Positions 1-12,126 are shown, numbered from the stretch's first letter. The stretch is DNA of 64,000 nt from Lactuca virosa (GCA_928212115.1 CAKMRJ010003334.1:743396-807395), one strand, 5' to 3'. Notes: a model not told the origin generated them from the letters alone. A program made the numbers and translations.

Positions 1-1749
1 TATATAGATATATATATATATGAATTTCATGCTGGATTGGTTCAACTTAAGGAAATTCTATATATTGCGTTCTCAAAATTCGATTATGATTACGGCATCC
101 CTGTTCATAGTCAAATCTTGAGAACATGGCAAATAAAAATAGTGTAGCAAAAGACTGGTCTAGAATCATGTCTTTGTGTGAGACATCATGAATCGTGTCC
201 CATTTGCTTTGGGTACAAGAACGATTGCATGTGCTATAATATTCTCCTTTCTAAATTTTTCCAATGCCCAGAGGCATTAAGAGGGAAGGTCTAGAATTGG
301 ATATGACTAAAATGATTAAGCAATTGTCGAGGACAATCTGAGGTTTACCAAAGATTGGTTGCTCAGGAACAGTTGGAAGTATCATGCTAATTTTGGAAGG
401 ACCATATTGACCTATTCTGAAAAGAGGCATCTCTTATTCAGAAGTGATAGTCAAAATGAGAATATGGATTGTCTCCATAGGTGGAAGTTATCTGTGTAAG
501 ATTAAGAAAACTTAATGCAAGAAGCATGTCCAAAGCAATGTACTTTGAATATGAGACTTAGGTTTCCATGGAGTTTGATCTCCATTGGAATACCTTGATA
601 ATGACTGTTGACAAGTCTTTGTGACTTTGTACATATTCATTATAAGAGGGTCAATGCATATAAGTTTAAAATCTAAACAGATTTCGATAATGATAGGATT
701 TGAAAATTCTCACATTTTTCGATAAGGATTTGGAGTGTGAAATTAGAATCATTGAAATATGTTCAATTGGTTTATTTCACAAAGTAAGGATCATAGACAA
801 ACATAGAGGCATACTTGGTGTATGGCAAAGCTATTGTTTTAAGAAAAACATAGTGTACAAGGCTTGGAGCATGGGACAACTAGTGTTTTTAATTCAAGTA
901 TAAAGTTGATAAACCGAAACAATGAATAATGAGTAATCAGTATGGTGATAATAAAGTGTTTTATTTATATTCATAGGGTTTGATACCATAGTTGATTCAT
1001 TTATTCTTGTGTTTCACTTTGCATGTTTTGACTTCCAGAATAACTAAGTCGCTCTTCCTGATGATTAAGTTATCAAACCATCCAAGTCGGTCATATGTTG
1101 GAAGTAGATATGAATCAGACTGTCATGGGTTGTTTGTAGAGGTCCAAGTTGGTGGACAAAGTGGTGCTACAACACAACACGATAGTGCTCATAAGTTTTA
1201 GTATTGGATTCAACCCGCGCTCATTTGAATCACTTCCGGATTTTATCACGAGTGATCATGAGACGATAATACTTATATTCTTCAACCTAGAGATATGAGT
1301 TTTGGTACTTGAGTTGGTTATACATTGATTGCACAAAAATGCATTGGTAACTCGATGTTATAAAAGTGCCTTTGTGTAGGATTCAACAAGTAGTAGAACA
1401 AGCCATATGAGTCGAAGTTTATCCATTCCTTTACCTTTCGGGATAAAAGCGATATAATGTGGGCCCCTCGATGAGTTAGCGATGACACTGTGAGTGCTTG
1501 GACAAGCCAGGACTGATTTGATTTGTTCAATCAGTCAGTTATCATAAATCGAAAATGGGAACAACAACGACAGGAGAATGAATTATAATCCATGTCTCAG
1601 TCCATATGAGATCTGGAATGGAGGAATATACTATCCCTTTGTCTAATGGACAAGTCATTGACAAGGTCAGAGTTCGAAGCCGGCTTTAAGAGCTACGATT
1701 TTGCCAGTTAGGTTTTGAAGTCAGACTCAATAATAGTTTTAGACTTATT
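1..1749 (+). mobile_element. 3' internal part of an upstream tandem copia copy
   Basis: This stretch matches 6838-8592 almost base for base, with many single-base indels. It is the 3' end of the internal region of the same copia family. A decayed peptide VPFALGTRTIACA near position 195 resembles the conserved VPYASAVGSIMYA block between reverse transcriptase and RNase H of copia elements. The stretch runs directly into the LTR at 1750. The polypurine tract present at 8580-8592 is missing here, so the junction reads straight from internal sequence into TGTTGG. No reading frame of useful length survives. The left part of this copy lies outside the window. Confidence 0.85.
70..124 (+). other. 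Hairpin with CGGCATCCC loop (upstream copy)
   Basis: The arms TTCTCAA...GATTATG and CATAGTC...TTGAGAA pair over 19 positions with two mismatches and one G-T pair. They enclose a 17-nt loop containing ATTACGGCATCCC. This is the duplicate of the hairpin at 6893-6947. Confidence 0.7.
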
Positions 1750-2513
1750 TGTTGGATTAATGTCTAAGTCCATAAACTATATTTGGTATGTACTTGACCG
1801 TGACCCGGCATGGTCCATTTGGGTTGCACTTCCACCGCACAATTTTTATATGGATCTAGTTCTTTTGAGAATAGTATTATTTCTGATTTATATTAATAAT
1901 TTAAGTTCTAACTGTTAATATGGCATCATATTATTTAATTAGTATGATCAAGATATTAATTTAGAATTAATTCAAGTGATTCAAAAAAGAACTAATTAAC
2001 ATATGGACCTTATATATATGGAATGGGCCAAGTTCATTTAGGTTGGGCTAAGCTTTCATGGATGGTCCATGGAGCTTTTAACCCATGGATCCTATGTAAA
2101 TGAAAGGTCATGGGTATTAGGGTTTACATGGATGTAACCCTAATCCTCCATAATATATAAATGGGTCCTGGCTCACAAAATTGGACAAGTTGTGAAAATA
2201 AGAGAGGAGCCGATTGTTATGTGCATACATATTCTCTCAAGTTCTTCCAAGGTGTTTTGGTGATTTGTGATTCCATTTGAGGCTTCCACACTATTGGGGC
2301 TAAGCTCTTAAAGCTTGAAGACATCAAGCTACATCAAAAGGTATGTCATCTAACTAGAACTTTGTAGTATAGGTGCTTCATAATATGCCTAGTTAGGAGG
2401 ATGAAACCTTGGAATAGTTTAATATTTGCATGTATAATAGAGAAACATAGATCCAAGGTTTATAGGGTTGCATGTACACCATAGGGAGTTGTTAGAATGC
2501 TCAAAACCCAACA
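1750..2513 (+). repeat. Copia A 5' (middle) LTR
   Basis: This 764-bp terminal repeat starts TGTTGG and ends CCAACA, and is followed at once by a TGGTATCAGAGCC primer site. It matches 8593-9345 at roughly 90 percent by eye, with many one-base indels, and is a diverged relative of the LTRs at 39773-40573 and 45966-46769. Confidence 0.9.
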
Positions 2514-2514
2514 G

Positions 2515-2527
2515 TGGTATCAGAGCC
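2515..2527 (+). other. Primer binding site, initiator tRNA-Met type
   Basis: TGGTATCAGAGCC lies one base after the LTR end CCAACA. It is the standard plant LTR-retrotransposon site complementary to the 3' end of initiator tRNA-Met. Confidence 0.92.
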
Positions 2528-3677
2528 ATGGGGTTTTCTGTTATATTGATGCAAATTTTTATTTTCAAGTTGAAAAAAAAAGGAAAAAAAACATGACGTT
2601 GTCAAATTTTAGATAATTACTTGTTTTGTGAAAAACGAATTATTTGTAAAATTTGAATCATTTGTTATATGAGTTAATTAGGTCAATTTAGTAAAAGATA
2701 AAATGAATGATTATTTTATTATTTTAAAGTTGATCTAAATGTTTTAAGGAGTTACATATTTTGTCATAAAATTTTGGATCTCAAAAGTTTTTTTTAAAGT
2801 TGTGATCTAAGGGTTTTTGAAACTTCCATAAGTTATGGATATGAAAGTTTTTTTTTTAAAAAAAAAATTGATTCAAAGTTTTTATGGAGTTACAAAATTG
2901 GTGTTAATGTTTTAAAGAATTCCATAACTTGTTCTTAAGTTATGGAACATGGAAAGTTTCATCATAAAACACCATTATTCCATAAGTTATGGAATCCCAA
3001 AGGTTTTCAAGAATTACAAAACTTGCCCTCAAGTTTTGGGATTTGAGAAAAGTTTTTTTCTGAAAAAAGAATTGAATTCTAAAACTCTTGGTTCATAACT
3101 TAAACAATTAATTAAATGGTTTTAATTTTGAGTTTTTAATAATTGGAATTATGATGTTTTGTTGAATAGTTCAATTAACTCTTATGGACTTTATTAATAG
3201 TTAATTTAAGCGTTTAATTAAAAGAGTATTATTAATCCATAAATATATGGTTTGGTTGAGTTTAATTAAATTAAAGTCTAGTTTAATTAATAGATTAAAC
3301 CACCAAGTATTTTAAATGTCTAAAATACACCCTTATACTATTATAATATTAAAAGTTTAATATATTATATGTATAAGAGCAAGTCGTCTTACCATTAGTA
3401 GGCCTCATTCACGAAGCCGGTCTATAAGGGGGGTATAAGGTTACTGCCTATAAAATGACAGTTTAATGGGTTGTCCACTCTCACTCACCGCTTCCTTGAC
3501 CGGTGGAGGGTCGTTAGCCGAACAGGTAGGACAAGGACTATAATTCTCCCTTCATTATAAGTATAATGATAAATACTAAGTAACTAAACACTTATAAATT
3601 CCCAATCTTAGTTACTTAGGAAAATGTGAATAAGGTGCTAATCCATGAAATTACACTTTGCACTTTGTTTAAGCTGT

Positions 3678-3713
3678 GTTAGTGGAGCGTGTGTGGTTAA
3701 CCGGCACACTAAC
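3678..3713 (+). other. Hairpin, GGTTAACCGGCA-loop class
   Basis: Seven-base arms GTTAGTG and CACTAAC enclose a 22-nt loop whose 3' half is GTGGTTAACCGGCA. The same arms and loop recur on the - strand at 44687-44722 and 42167-42202. Confidence 0.75.
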
Positions 3714-3759
3714 CTGGACTTAACAAGGTAGGCAAAGGGTAATTAATGTTTATCATAGT

Positions 3760-3795
3760 ATCGTTGGAGAGTGTGTGGTTAACCGGCACATCGAT
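3760..3795 (+). other. Second GGTTAACCGGCA hairpin with different stem
   Basis: The arms ATCGTTG and CATCGAT pair six of seven and enclose nearly the same 22-nt loop as 3678-3713. The - strand counterpart is 44606-44641. The stem is unlike that of its neighbour while the loop is kept. Confidence 0.7.
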
Positions 3796-4025
3796 TGAGG
3801 GGTAAATATTAGGGTACCAAGTATATTTGCATGGTTACTTCACACCTTGTTTGTGATCCTCGGCATCCCAGTCACAAAACCTGAAGGGCACACTCGAGAT
3901 TGAAACATGCCATTGAAAATTTCAATGAATCTCAAAAGAATCTAGGAGTTTCAAAACCAATTAAAACCTAATAATACATTTCGTTTATCTTGGTGGAAAT
4001 TGGTGAATCGTCATTCCCCTACCTT

Positions 4026-4080
4026 CAAATATTTTATAGCTTGGATTACGGCATCCCTCTTCAAGTTATAAAATAGTTTG
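4026..4080 (+). other. Hairpin, CGGCATCCC-loop class
   Basis: An 18-nt arm (4026-4043) pairs with a 19-nt arm (4062-4080) with one bulged base and one G-T pair. The loop at 4044-4061 is GATTACGGCATCCCTCTT. The arms share no sequence with those of the hairpins at 3850, 6408 and 6893, but the loop core is common to all of them. Confidence 0.8.
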
Positions 4081-4152
4081 TTGGTCCAGCCTTAATATAT
4101 CATATTGGGTGTATATTAAGGACTTAAATCAACTTTACGTGAATTTCTCCCA

Positions 4153-4916
4153 TTGTTGATGTCTGGTTTAGACAACAATGATCTTCCCAAACCAAGCTTT
4201 CCTAATGAATATGACTTCCCGAGTTTGGCTCATGGAAGTCATACTTCTCTTCCTCCACCTCCTCCAATTATTCTCCCTAACCCACAAGTTCAAGGTCACT
4301 CAAGCCCTAATGGCAAGCAAGGTCAGCAAGGTCTATGTGTGATCACATCTTAGAGATGAAGTCACACATATTGACAAGCGGGGAGAGGTGGGTGTCAAAG
4401 TCTTGAGAAAGTTGGATGTTCAATCACTTTCTAAGTCACATAGTGAGTTCCTTTGGGACTACTATGAAACAGACTATGACATGAACCTTAATGATCATAT
4501 CTATTTGCTTGGTGCTGCTGAATCAGCAATGATTTGGAACGATAGTAAAGCAAATTTGATTAGAAGATCAACTTCCCAAAAACTTTATGGACAGTGACAA
4601 TGGTGACACTGGAAATCCAAAAAAGCATTCTCTTCCCAATGGAAAGGGATTGGCCATAGTCAACCCGGTTGACCAAATGGTAAAGAGAAAGCTAAGTCTG
4701 AGATAGTCCCATTACCAAAGGGTCCATATGTTTATTTTGCCAAAGGAAGGGGCGTTGATTGCAAAGCTGCCAAATTTACCTAAGGATGTTAAAGTCAATA
4801 AGTTTGACTCTACATCAGGTAGAGCCCATTATCTAACTCTGTTAAGTTCTATTCTGAGATCCTCATTACATGATGTGACTGGGTCACATGTTGATGTTTT
4901 AAGAATCAAAGAATAG
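4153..4916 (+). pseudogene. Copia A gag relic (UBN2-like)
   Basis: Decayed capsid-type gag. An ATG at 4159 opens a short frame with a run of prolines (residues about 33-37). After a frameshift the stretch at 4388-4597 carries LDVQSLSKSHSEFLWDYYET and LLGAAESAMIWN, which correspond to the helical UBN2 gag domain of copia polyproteins. A third fragment (4728-4916) has PKDVKVNKFDSTSG, which in intact relatives follows the zinc knuckle; here the cysteines are lost. The - strand copy at 43862-44250 has a parallel sequence. At least two frameshifts and several stops exclude function. Confidence 0.75.
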
Positions 4917-5030
4917 AGAGAAATCTTAAAGGAAGTATATGCTGATTCTGATCGCGAATGTGGATTTCGATCGCATCAAAATTTGAGCAGTTGCTTAAGA
5001 AGTTATGATATATTGCTAAGGAATAGATAA

Positions 5031-5147
5031 CAACAATTTTCCATGTGATTGTAAGGATAAGTTTTTCCGCAAAGTTTTAAAATAAAAGAAATTGTTTATT
5101 TTATTTATTTGAAGTATCCTTACAATGGCATTTGTGGAAAATTGTTG
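5031..5147 (+). other. Long two-part hairpin inside the gag-pol relic
   Basis: The outer arms CAACAATTTTCCA (5031-5043) and TGGAAAATTGTTG (5135-5147) are perfectly complementary. The inner arms ATTGTAAGGATA (5048-5059) and TATCCTTACAAT (5115-5126) are also perfect. The interior holds TTTTTCCGCAAAGTTTTA. The inner stem and the TTTTCCGCAAAGTT stretch recur on the - strand at 43503-43571. Confidence 0.8.
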
Positions 5148-6407
5148 CTTATATGATTCCACTGACAGCAATATTGGAAAATGGATTTGATTCTTTCATT
5201 TGTGGTAGTGTCTAAATTTACCAAATCAGGAAAGTTCCTCATCACCAAGTTTCAATTGGACCGAAACTTGGAATCATGCAAGTTGAATAGTATGATGAAT
5301 GAGAACTTTCAAGCATTGGAAAATCAAGACTAATTACTTGTTCACATGGATGTGTGAGTCAAGTGAAGGACTAAAGGGATCGAGTACACATTCTTGTGCA
5401 CTGGTCATGTCCACCACAAAGCTCGTTAAGACTATTTGATTTACTAAAGTTTAGTAAATATGGTTATACTTACAAGTTTAAGTATAATTCTGAAACATTG
5501 GAAAAGTCTCAATGTATGGCAGAACGAATGGGAAGAATCAAATTAGGCAGAAAGATAAAAGTTTCTCAAATCTGAAAAGATGGGAGAGTACTTTAGTATC
5601 ATGTTTGTGATCATCTTAATGATTTAGAAATCATATCACAATTAGTCCTCTAAAGGTCATCTTAGTGCATTCTTATGACTAAGAAGAGGAGTCATGAATT
5701 GTTGAAATGGTTAGATCAGGAAGATGAGTCATACTTCGTTCCAAAACAATTCTTAGAGTCATACTCCAAGATTGTAACTTGAGTGACATATCTTAAAGAA
5801 AGGTTTAAAACACTTGTCAAATGTAAGAGTAAAAGTGTCCTACTCTTGTACATTTGAAATTGGTAAGTTGTGATGTTTTGGATAAAACAAAGACCAACTA
5901 AGGCCAATTGTGTGAAGTGTTTGTCTTGATAAAGAATCCGCACTATCTCTTGAATATTTGGCAAGATAGTCTTATATGTCAAGAGGATAGTGGGAGTCTT
6001 AAAGATCCTAAAAAGAATTTCAAGAACTAATCAAGAATAAAACCTGAGGTTCTTCACTAGCACACGACTTGAGGTTTATAACCTATCGTGTTGACATATT
6101 CTGTGCCCATTCCAGTTAAAGTTGGCTTTGCATAGGAGTTCTGAAAGTTCTCAATTGGTTGCATAACAACTTGGAAGCAATGGCAGGCCCTGTACTGCCA
6201 GGTGGCAAGAAGTTAAGATTGCATAAGTTCAGTCCATATGAGTTTGGATTTGTCATTATCCTTGTCTTGTGACTATGGTTTTGACGATTCACATGGATAA
6301 GAACACATACACCATAAAATCTAAGGGTCATAAGGTTTCTCTCCGATTCATGAAAATGATGGTGAGGAAACACTTCCACCAAGTAGATTTGAAGCAGATG
6401 GCAAAAG

Positions 6408-6468
6408 GTCTAAACAATTGAGACTATGATTACGACATCCCTTTTCATAGTTCTGAAATTGTTTAGAC
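6408..6468 (+). other. CGGCATCCC-class hairpin with 12+6 bp stem
   Basis: The arms GTCTAAACAATT and AATTGTTTAGAC are perfect complements. An inner ACTATG/CATAGT stem encloses the loop ATTACGACATCCCTTTT. The - strand equivalent is at 42081-42142 with the same perfect outer stem. Confidence 0.8.
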
Positions 6469-6892
6469 ACACATGCATGTTATCTAAGGAAAGGTGTATG
6501 ATTTTGATAAAGTTTTATCAAAGCATCTCGTATCAGAAATCTGAACTTTGGTAAGAAAGTCAATAAAGTATTGATTTCTAGAAGTCCAGCTGATTTCTGA
6601 GTACATGTCAAAGCTAGTGGGAGCATAAGTGTTATGCTAATAATCATCATGTTAGTGGGAGCATGATAATTATTGTTAGTGTTGCAAGTTAGCAATGTTA
6701 ATTATAGAAAACAAAAGTTGCAATTCGTGAGGCTGCAGGGATTTAAAAGTTGTTTTGCTATAATTAAGGGAGAGGATATACTTCATTTCAGTTCTAAAGG
6801 CTTAGATTGAGACCTTAATCATCTTTAGTCAAGAATATATATATGAATTTCATGTTGGATTGGTTCAACTTAAGGAAATTCTATATATTGCG

Positions 6893-6947
6893 TTCTCAAA
6901 ATTCGATTATGATTACGGCATCCCTCTTCATAGTCAAATTTTGAAAA
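6893..6947 (+). other. CGGCATCCC-class hairpin, about 19-bp stem
   Basis: The arms beginning TTCTCAAAATTCGATTATG and ending CATAGTCAAATTTTGAAAA pair over 19 positions with three mismatches or wobbles, around the loop ATTACGGCATCCCTCTT. Equivalents are at 70-124 (tandem copy) and 41635-41692 (- strand copy). Confidence 0.8.
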
Positions 6948-8579
6948 CATGGCAAATAAAAATATTGTAGCAAAAGACTGGTCTAGAATCATGTCTTTAT
7001 GTGAGACATCATGAATCGTGTACCATTTGCTTTGGGTACAGGATCGATTGCATGTGCTATAATATTTGTCATTTCTAAATTTTTCCAAATGCCCAGAGGC
7101 ATTAAGAAGGGAAAAGGTCTAGAATTGGATATGACTAAAATGATTAAGCAATTGTCGAGGACAATCTGAGGTTTACCAAAGATTGGTTGCTCAGGGACAG
7201 TTGGAAGTATAGTGCTAATTTTGGAAGGACCATATTGACATATTCTGAAAAGAGGCATCTCTTATTCAGAAGTGATAGTCAAAATGAGAATATGGAGTTG
7301 TCTCCATAGGTGGAAGTTATCTGTGTAAGATTAGAAAACTTAATGCAAGAAGCATGTCCAAAGCAATGTACTTTGAATATGAGACTAGTTTCCATGGAGT
7401 TGATCCATTGGAATACCTTATAATGACTGTTGACAAGTCTTTGTGACTTTGTACATATTCATTACAGGAGGGTCAGTGCATATAAGTTTAAAATCTAAAC
7501 AGATTTCGATAAATGATAGGAATTTGAAATTCTCACATTTTTCGATAAGGATTTGGGAGTGTGAAATTAGAATCATTGAAATTATGTTCAATTGGTTTAT
7601 TTCACAAAGTAAGGATCATAGACAAACATAGAGTGCATACTTGGTGTATGGCAAAGCTATTGTTTAAGAAAAACATAGTGTACATGCTTGGAGCATGGGA
7701 CAACTAGTGTTTTAATTCAAGTATAAAGTTGATAAAACCGAAACAATGAATAATGAGTAATCAGTATGGTGATAAATAAAAGTGTTTATTTATATTTATA
7801 GGGTTTGATACCATATTGATTCATTTATTCTTGTGTTTCACTTTGCATGTTTTGACTTCCAGAATAACTAAGTCGCTCTTCCTGAATGATCAAGTTATTC
7901 AAACCATCCACAGTCGGTCATATGTTGGAAGTAGATATGAATCAAGACTGTCATGGTTGGTTTGTAGAGGTCCAAGTTGGTGGACAAAGTGGTTGCTACA
8001 ACACTCATGAGTGCTCATAAGTTCTGAGTATTGGATTCAACCCACGCTCATTTGAATCACTTCATGGATTTTATCACGAGTGATCATGAGACGATAATAT
8101 CTTATATTCTTAAAACCTAGAGATATGAGTTGTTACTATGAGTTGGTTATACATTGATTGCACAAAAACGCATTGGTAACTCGATGTTATAAAACGTTCC
8201 TTTGTGTATGATTCAACAAGTAGTAGAACAAGCCATATGAGTCGAAGTTTATCCATTCCTTTTACCTTCGGGATAAAAGCGATATCTGTGGGCCCCTCGA
8301 TGATCTAGCGATGACACATGTGAGTGCTTGGCCAAGCCAAGACTGATTTGATTTGTTCAATCAGTCAGTCATCATAAATCGAAAATCGGGAAACAACAAA
8401 TGGACAGAGAGAATGATTATAATCCATGTCTCAGTCCATATGATATCTAGAATGGAGGAATATATGATCCCTTATCTAATGGACAAGTCATTGACAATGT
8501 CAGAGTTCGACAGCGGCTTTAAGAGCTACGATTGCCAATTAGGTTTTGAAGTCATACTCAATAATAGTTTTAGACTTAT

Positions 8580-8592
8580 CCAAGTGGGAGAC
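8580..8592 (+). other. Polypurine tract of copia A
   Basis: CCAAGTGGGAGAC directly precedes the TGTTGG start of the 3' LTR. The same tract, reversed, follows the 3' LTR of the - strand copy at 40574-40586. Confidence 0.8.
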
Positions 8593-9345
8593 TGTTGGAT
8601 TAATGTCTAAGTCCATAACTATATTTTGTATGTACTTGACCGAACCCGGCATGGTCCATTTGGGTTGCACTTCACCGGCACAATTTATATGGATAGTCTT
8701 TTGAGAATAGTATATTTATGATTTATATTAATATATTATAAGTTCTAATATGTTAATATGGAATCATATTATTTAATTAGTATTGATCAAGAATTAATTT
8801 AGAATTAATTAAGTGATCAAAAAAGAACTAATTAAATATGGACTCTTATATATATGGAATGGGCCAAGTTCATTTAGGTTGGGCTAAGCTTTCATGGATG
8901 GTCCATGGAGCTTTTAACCCATGGATCCTATGTAAATGAAAGGTCATGGGTATTAAGGTTTACATGGATGTAACCCTAATCCTCCATAATATATAAAGGG
9001 GTATTTGGCTCACAAAATTGGGACAAGTGTGTGAAAATAAGAGTGGGCCGATTTTAGTGTGCATACATATTCTCTCAAGTTCTTCCAAGGTGTTTTGGTG
9101 ATTTGTGATTCCATTTGAGGCTTCCACACTATTGGGGCTAAGCTCTTAAAGCTTGAAGACATCAAGCAACATCAAAAGGTATGTCATCTAACTAGAACTT
9201 TGTAGTATAGGTGCTTCATAATATGCTAGTTAGGATGAAACCTTGGAATAGTTAATATTTGCATGTATAATAGAGAAAATAGAGATCCAAGGTTTATAGG
9301 GTTGCATGTACACCATAAGAGTTTTAGAATGCTCAAAACCCAACA
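8593..9345 (+). repeat. Copia A 3' LTR
   Basis: This 753-bp LTR, TGTTGG to CCAACA, pairs with 1750-2513. Directly after it the sequence CGTACACTCATGG resumes the gypsy C LTR at the base equivalent to 16075. Confidence 0.9.
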
Positions 9346-10978
9346 CGTACACTCATGGTCCGTACACCCATGTCCGTACACACCCTTAGGGTGGCAGTAC
9401 ACCTCCCTCACTCAATCACATATGGTTTTGACACTTCGTTCAAGTGTTTCCAAGTCCCTAGAGTGGTTCCTATCATGTCTAGTAGTGAAATACCCTAATT
9501 TGACTCCTATATGTGTGTTGTTACATGTTAAATAGAATCCAATTGTGTTCGAGGCTTCACTTGACATTCGGCATGTCATGTCGATCTTTCATACTAACCA
9601 CTCACTCGAGGTGAGTTCATACCCCTATATTTTTCCGAGTTTTTAATGTTTTCAGGGGGGGGAATACAAGCCAAACATAAATGATTTTATGAAATTTATA
9701 CAAAAGGATTTCCATAAACTTAAAACGGATGCAATCAATACAACCACATAGTTTCTACAGTTTTACAAAATATTTAGATATTTTATCCCTTCTGTATTAT
9801 GCTGAGCATAAGGGACATTTGCAACTTACAAGTTAACCGCACAGTTTTTAGACCAAAACAAAGTTATACATATACAAACACACAAACTATAATAGGTATA
9901 GTTTGGAAGTTCATACAAGGTTATACATATACAAACACACAAACTATAATAGGTATAGTTTGGGAATTCATACAAGGTTATACATATACAAACACAAAAA
10001 CTATAGTAGATATAGTTTGGGAATTCAATACATGGTTATACAAATACATACACTCATCTTTTATGAATAATATTTAATAAAAGGTTTTCTCGTATTATTA
10101 CTTTTAATATCGTAAATCTAGCTTGAGAGACACGTCTTTGCGTACAATTACATGTACTAGTGGAAGACTACCCCTTATGATCCAGAGTCTCCCCGAGGGA
10201 GAGCGTGATTTTTGTGTATAGATCTATACGGGACTGACTATCCCGCACCCTGCTGCTAGCTACAGTAGGACCGGCAGGTCTACGGGTGACAAAGTCATAA
10301 AGGATACTGGTGCCCGATTCGCGCCATATCAAGTTAATGTATGGTCATACAACTCGCAAATAGATAACAACGATTTACTTATGTAGTAATATACTATACA
10401 TGAACAATGATTATTTAGCATAAGTATGGACAAATACATGGTTTCTTTATGAGAACTAAAACTACTATACATACTGGTAATAACCAGGGTTTTCAAACAG
10501 AACATTCCATACAGAGATTTTTCATACAAAATTTATCATACAATACATCTAGTAGTAATCCAATCATACAAACATTTTTACTAATACTACCTCACTTTTA
10601 CTAAAGAAAATATTGGATTTTCATGGAAACATACAAAACATTTTCACTGATTCATTAACAGGTTTTTATTACAAAAGATGTTTATAAACTCACCAGCTTT
10701 ATGTTGATACTCTTTTCAAAACTGCTTGTATTCTTAGGAAATCATTAGACAGGTACCTCGACAGACTTTTGAGAAGACGGAGCACCTAGAGTCACGTCTT
10801 TTACTCTTATTACACTTTTGGATGTATAAGAATATGAAGCAAACTAATGTAAACACTTATTATATATATAATGTAATGGTTGTGTTTACTTTGATTACTA
10901 TGATACAATTGTTGTGATGCTATACATGAAGTCATCCGCCCCCGAACGTTTCCGCCGTTCCGGTTTGGGGGTGTGACA
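9346..10978 (+). repeat. Gypsy C 5' LTR, truncated by copia A
   Basis: Collinear with 16075-17718. It ends GGGGGTGTGACA just before the primer site. The missing left part, equivalent to 15276-16074, is displaced by the copia array and lies outside the window. Confidence 0.9.
9863..10055 (+). repeat. 57-bp minisatellite in gypsy C 5' LTR
   Basis: Three full 57-bp units start at 9863, 9920 and 9977, followed by a partial fourth. Each unit contains the dyad AACTATA...TATAGTT. Because 57 is divisible by three the array stays open and reads as 19-residue repeats (TYTNTQTIIGIVWEF), which is not evidence of coding. Confidence 0.9.
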
Positions 10979-10980
10979 GA

Positions 10981-10993
10981 TTGGTATCAGAGC
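10981..10993 (+). other. Primer binding site of gypsy C
   Basis: TTGGTATCAGAGC begins two bases after the LTR end TGTGACA and fits initiator tRNA-Met. Confidence 0.9.
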
Positions 10994-11496
10994 TATTTTT
11001 TATAGTGAACTAAGTATACTGAACCTTACATGGTATATAACTATAAACACTAAGGGGCCGAAGTGCTATGAACTAAAAGTATACTTCTAAAATATAAGTA
11101 TTTTATAAAGAGTATACAAGTATCCGTAAGTACCAGAAACATCATCATAAGTAGAACAAAACAAAAGTATTTGGATGTTGAACACTGCGGTTAAACCTGG
11201 ATAGTTATGTAATCATGTCTGGGATTAATATAGCCTGATCAACTATATTTATTTGAGACATGACCAACATGTGTCTGGGAGTGACTGTGATGTTGCAGCA
11301 AGCCTAAAACTTACCAAACCATATACATCAAGAGATCGATAGAACAGAACATACAACATTAAAAATACTATAGGAGTATTTTAATTACTATGAGATAACA
11401 ACAAAGTATCGAGCATACAATTATAATACTATAGGAATATTATTAGACTCGACGTTTATTAACTATCCCTTTCACCTCTATTCTCGCGTAGATAGC

Positions 11497-12126
11497 ATGG
11501 TTGGATTCAATCTTCCTGGCGACCCGTACTTTCCCAACCTAGGAAATAATGGATGGCTCGAGGAAGAGCCAGAAGAAAATCATGAAATTTCTTTGGACGA
11601 TGACCTCGCAGAACAATTTCCTGAAGAGGCTGACTCAGAACTTGAAGTCGAGAACCTACCTCAAGTGGCCCCACTACCAAATCCTAACCACCGACTTGAG
11701 TTCCAAGGTCCAACGCCTATGTGGGTTGGGAGTTTGAATAGGTGGAGCCACGAGCAAGGCCAACCCCTCCCATACAACGGAAACCGCAACTTCTACTATC
11801 TGGACGAAGGAGGTCCTGCAGACAGGGCCCTTCCAATTCTGATACGCCGAGTGGCTCGCAATATTGAGCTAGGTGTGGCAACCCTTCAGCGAACTGTGGA
11901 ACTCGAAGCGGATTCAAGCGCCAGCACGAATCGCGTTCATCGCCTTGAAATTGCTCATGGGAGAGCTATGAGAGACAATGAAGCGCTGCAGCGAGAGCAA
12001 GTTGCAACTCAAGCTGAAGTCATAGAGCTCCGAGCACGCCAGTCAGTATACGATAAACGCCTGCTTGGTGTGGAGCGTCAGCTGGCCGAATTAAGGATTC
12101 ATCTGAGGGGTGCCCGTCGCCGATAG
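11497..12126 (+). CDS. Intact upstream ORF of gypsy C, acidic with coiled coil
   Basis: A 209-residue frame opens at an ATG at 11497, 504 bases after the primer site. Residues about 17-60 are acidic (EEEPEEN, DDDLAEQFPEEADSELEVE). A middle part contains WSHEQGQPLPYNGN and RALPILIRRVARN. Residues about 125-205 (TLQRTVELEAD to LLGVERQLAELRIHL) have the heptad pattern of a coiled coil, and the end is basic (GARRR). It is not gag, protease or pol, and I recall no named domain; similar ORFs precede gag in some Asteraceae gypsy elements (memory, unverified). It is the only frame in this element free of stops. A DNA- or RNA-associated accessory protein is a guess. Confidence 0.6.
   Translation: MVGFNLPGDPYFPNLGNNGWLEEEPEENHEISLDDDLAEQFPEEADSELEVENLPQVAPLPNPNHRLEFQGPTPMWVGSLNRWSHEQGQPLPYNGNRNFYYLDEGGPADRALPILIRRVARNIELGVATLQRTVELEADSSASTNRVHRLEIAHGRAMRDNEALQREQVATQAEVIELRARQSVYDKRLLGVERQLAELRIHLRGARRR

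Larger units (their letters stand above)
3404..4080 (+). promoter_or_regulatory. Conserved structured leader upstream of gag
   Basis: This non-coding block is much better conserved with its counterpart in the - strand copy (about 44321-45005) than the surrounding 2.6-3.3 kb AT-rich leader or the coding region. It holds five hairpins: 3576-3619 (perfect 12-bp stem CTAAGTAACTAA), 3678-3713 (GTTAGTG/CACTAAC), 3760-3795 (ATCGTTG/CATCGAT, one mismatch), 3850-3878 (TTTGTGA/TCACAAA) and 4026-4080 (18-bp stem with a 1-nt bulge). The last ends 79 bases before the ATG of the gag relic at 4159. Packaging, dimerisation or translation control are possible roles; none is shown by sequence alone. Confidence 0.7.
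5340..7400 (+). pseudogene. Copia A pol relic (integrase to RT/RNase H)
   Basis: Heavily mutated pol. Around 5455-5560 the reading NMVILTYKFKYNSETLEKSQ, with frameshifts, matches the integrase segment KYGYVYLMKHKSETFEKFKE of copia elements; the parallel - strand copy reads KYGYTYMFKYNSETLEKYQC at 43111-43341. At 7020-7058 VPFALGTGSIACA matches the conserved VPYASAVGSIMYA motif at the end of the RT domain. I cannot find YVDD or an intact DDE triad. Hairpins at 6408-6468 and 6893-6947 interrupt the coding homology. No frame exceeds about 90 codons. Confidence 0.65.
1750..9345 (+). mobile_element. Ty1/copia element, copia A
   Basis: Two related LTRs (1750-2513 and 8593-9345) begin TGTTGGATTAATG and end AAAACCCAACA. 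They bracket an internal region with a tRNA-iMet primer site (2515-2527) and a polypurine tract (8580-8592). Decayed gag (UBN2-like) and pol (integrase, RT/RNase H edge) are recognisable between them, in copia orientation. A further internal copy is fused upstream, so the unit is part of an LTR-internal-LTR-internal-LTR tandem, as unequal recombination between LTRs would give. The right edge abuts gypsy C LTR sequence at 9346, corresponding to 16075 in the intact LTR. The left host junction lies outside the window. Confidence 0.9.
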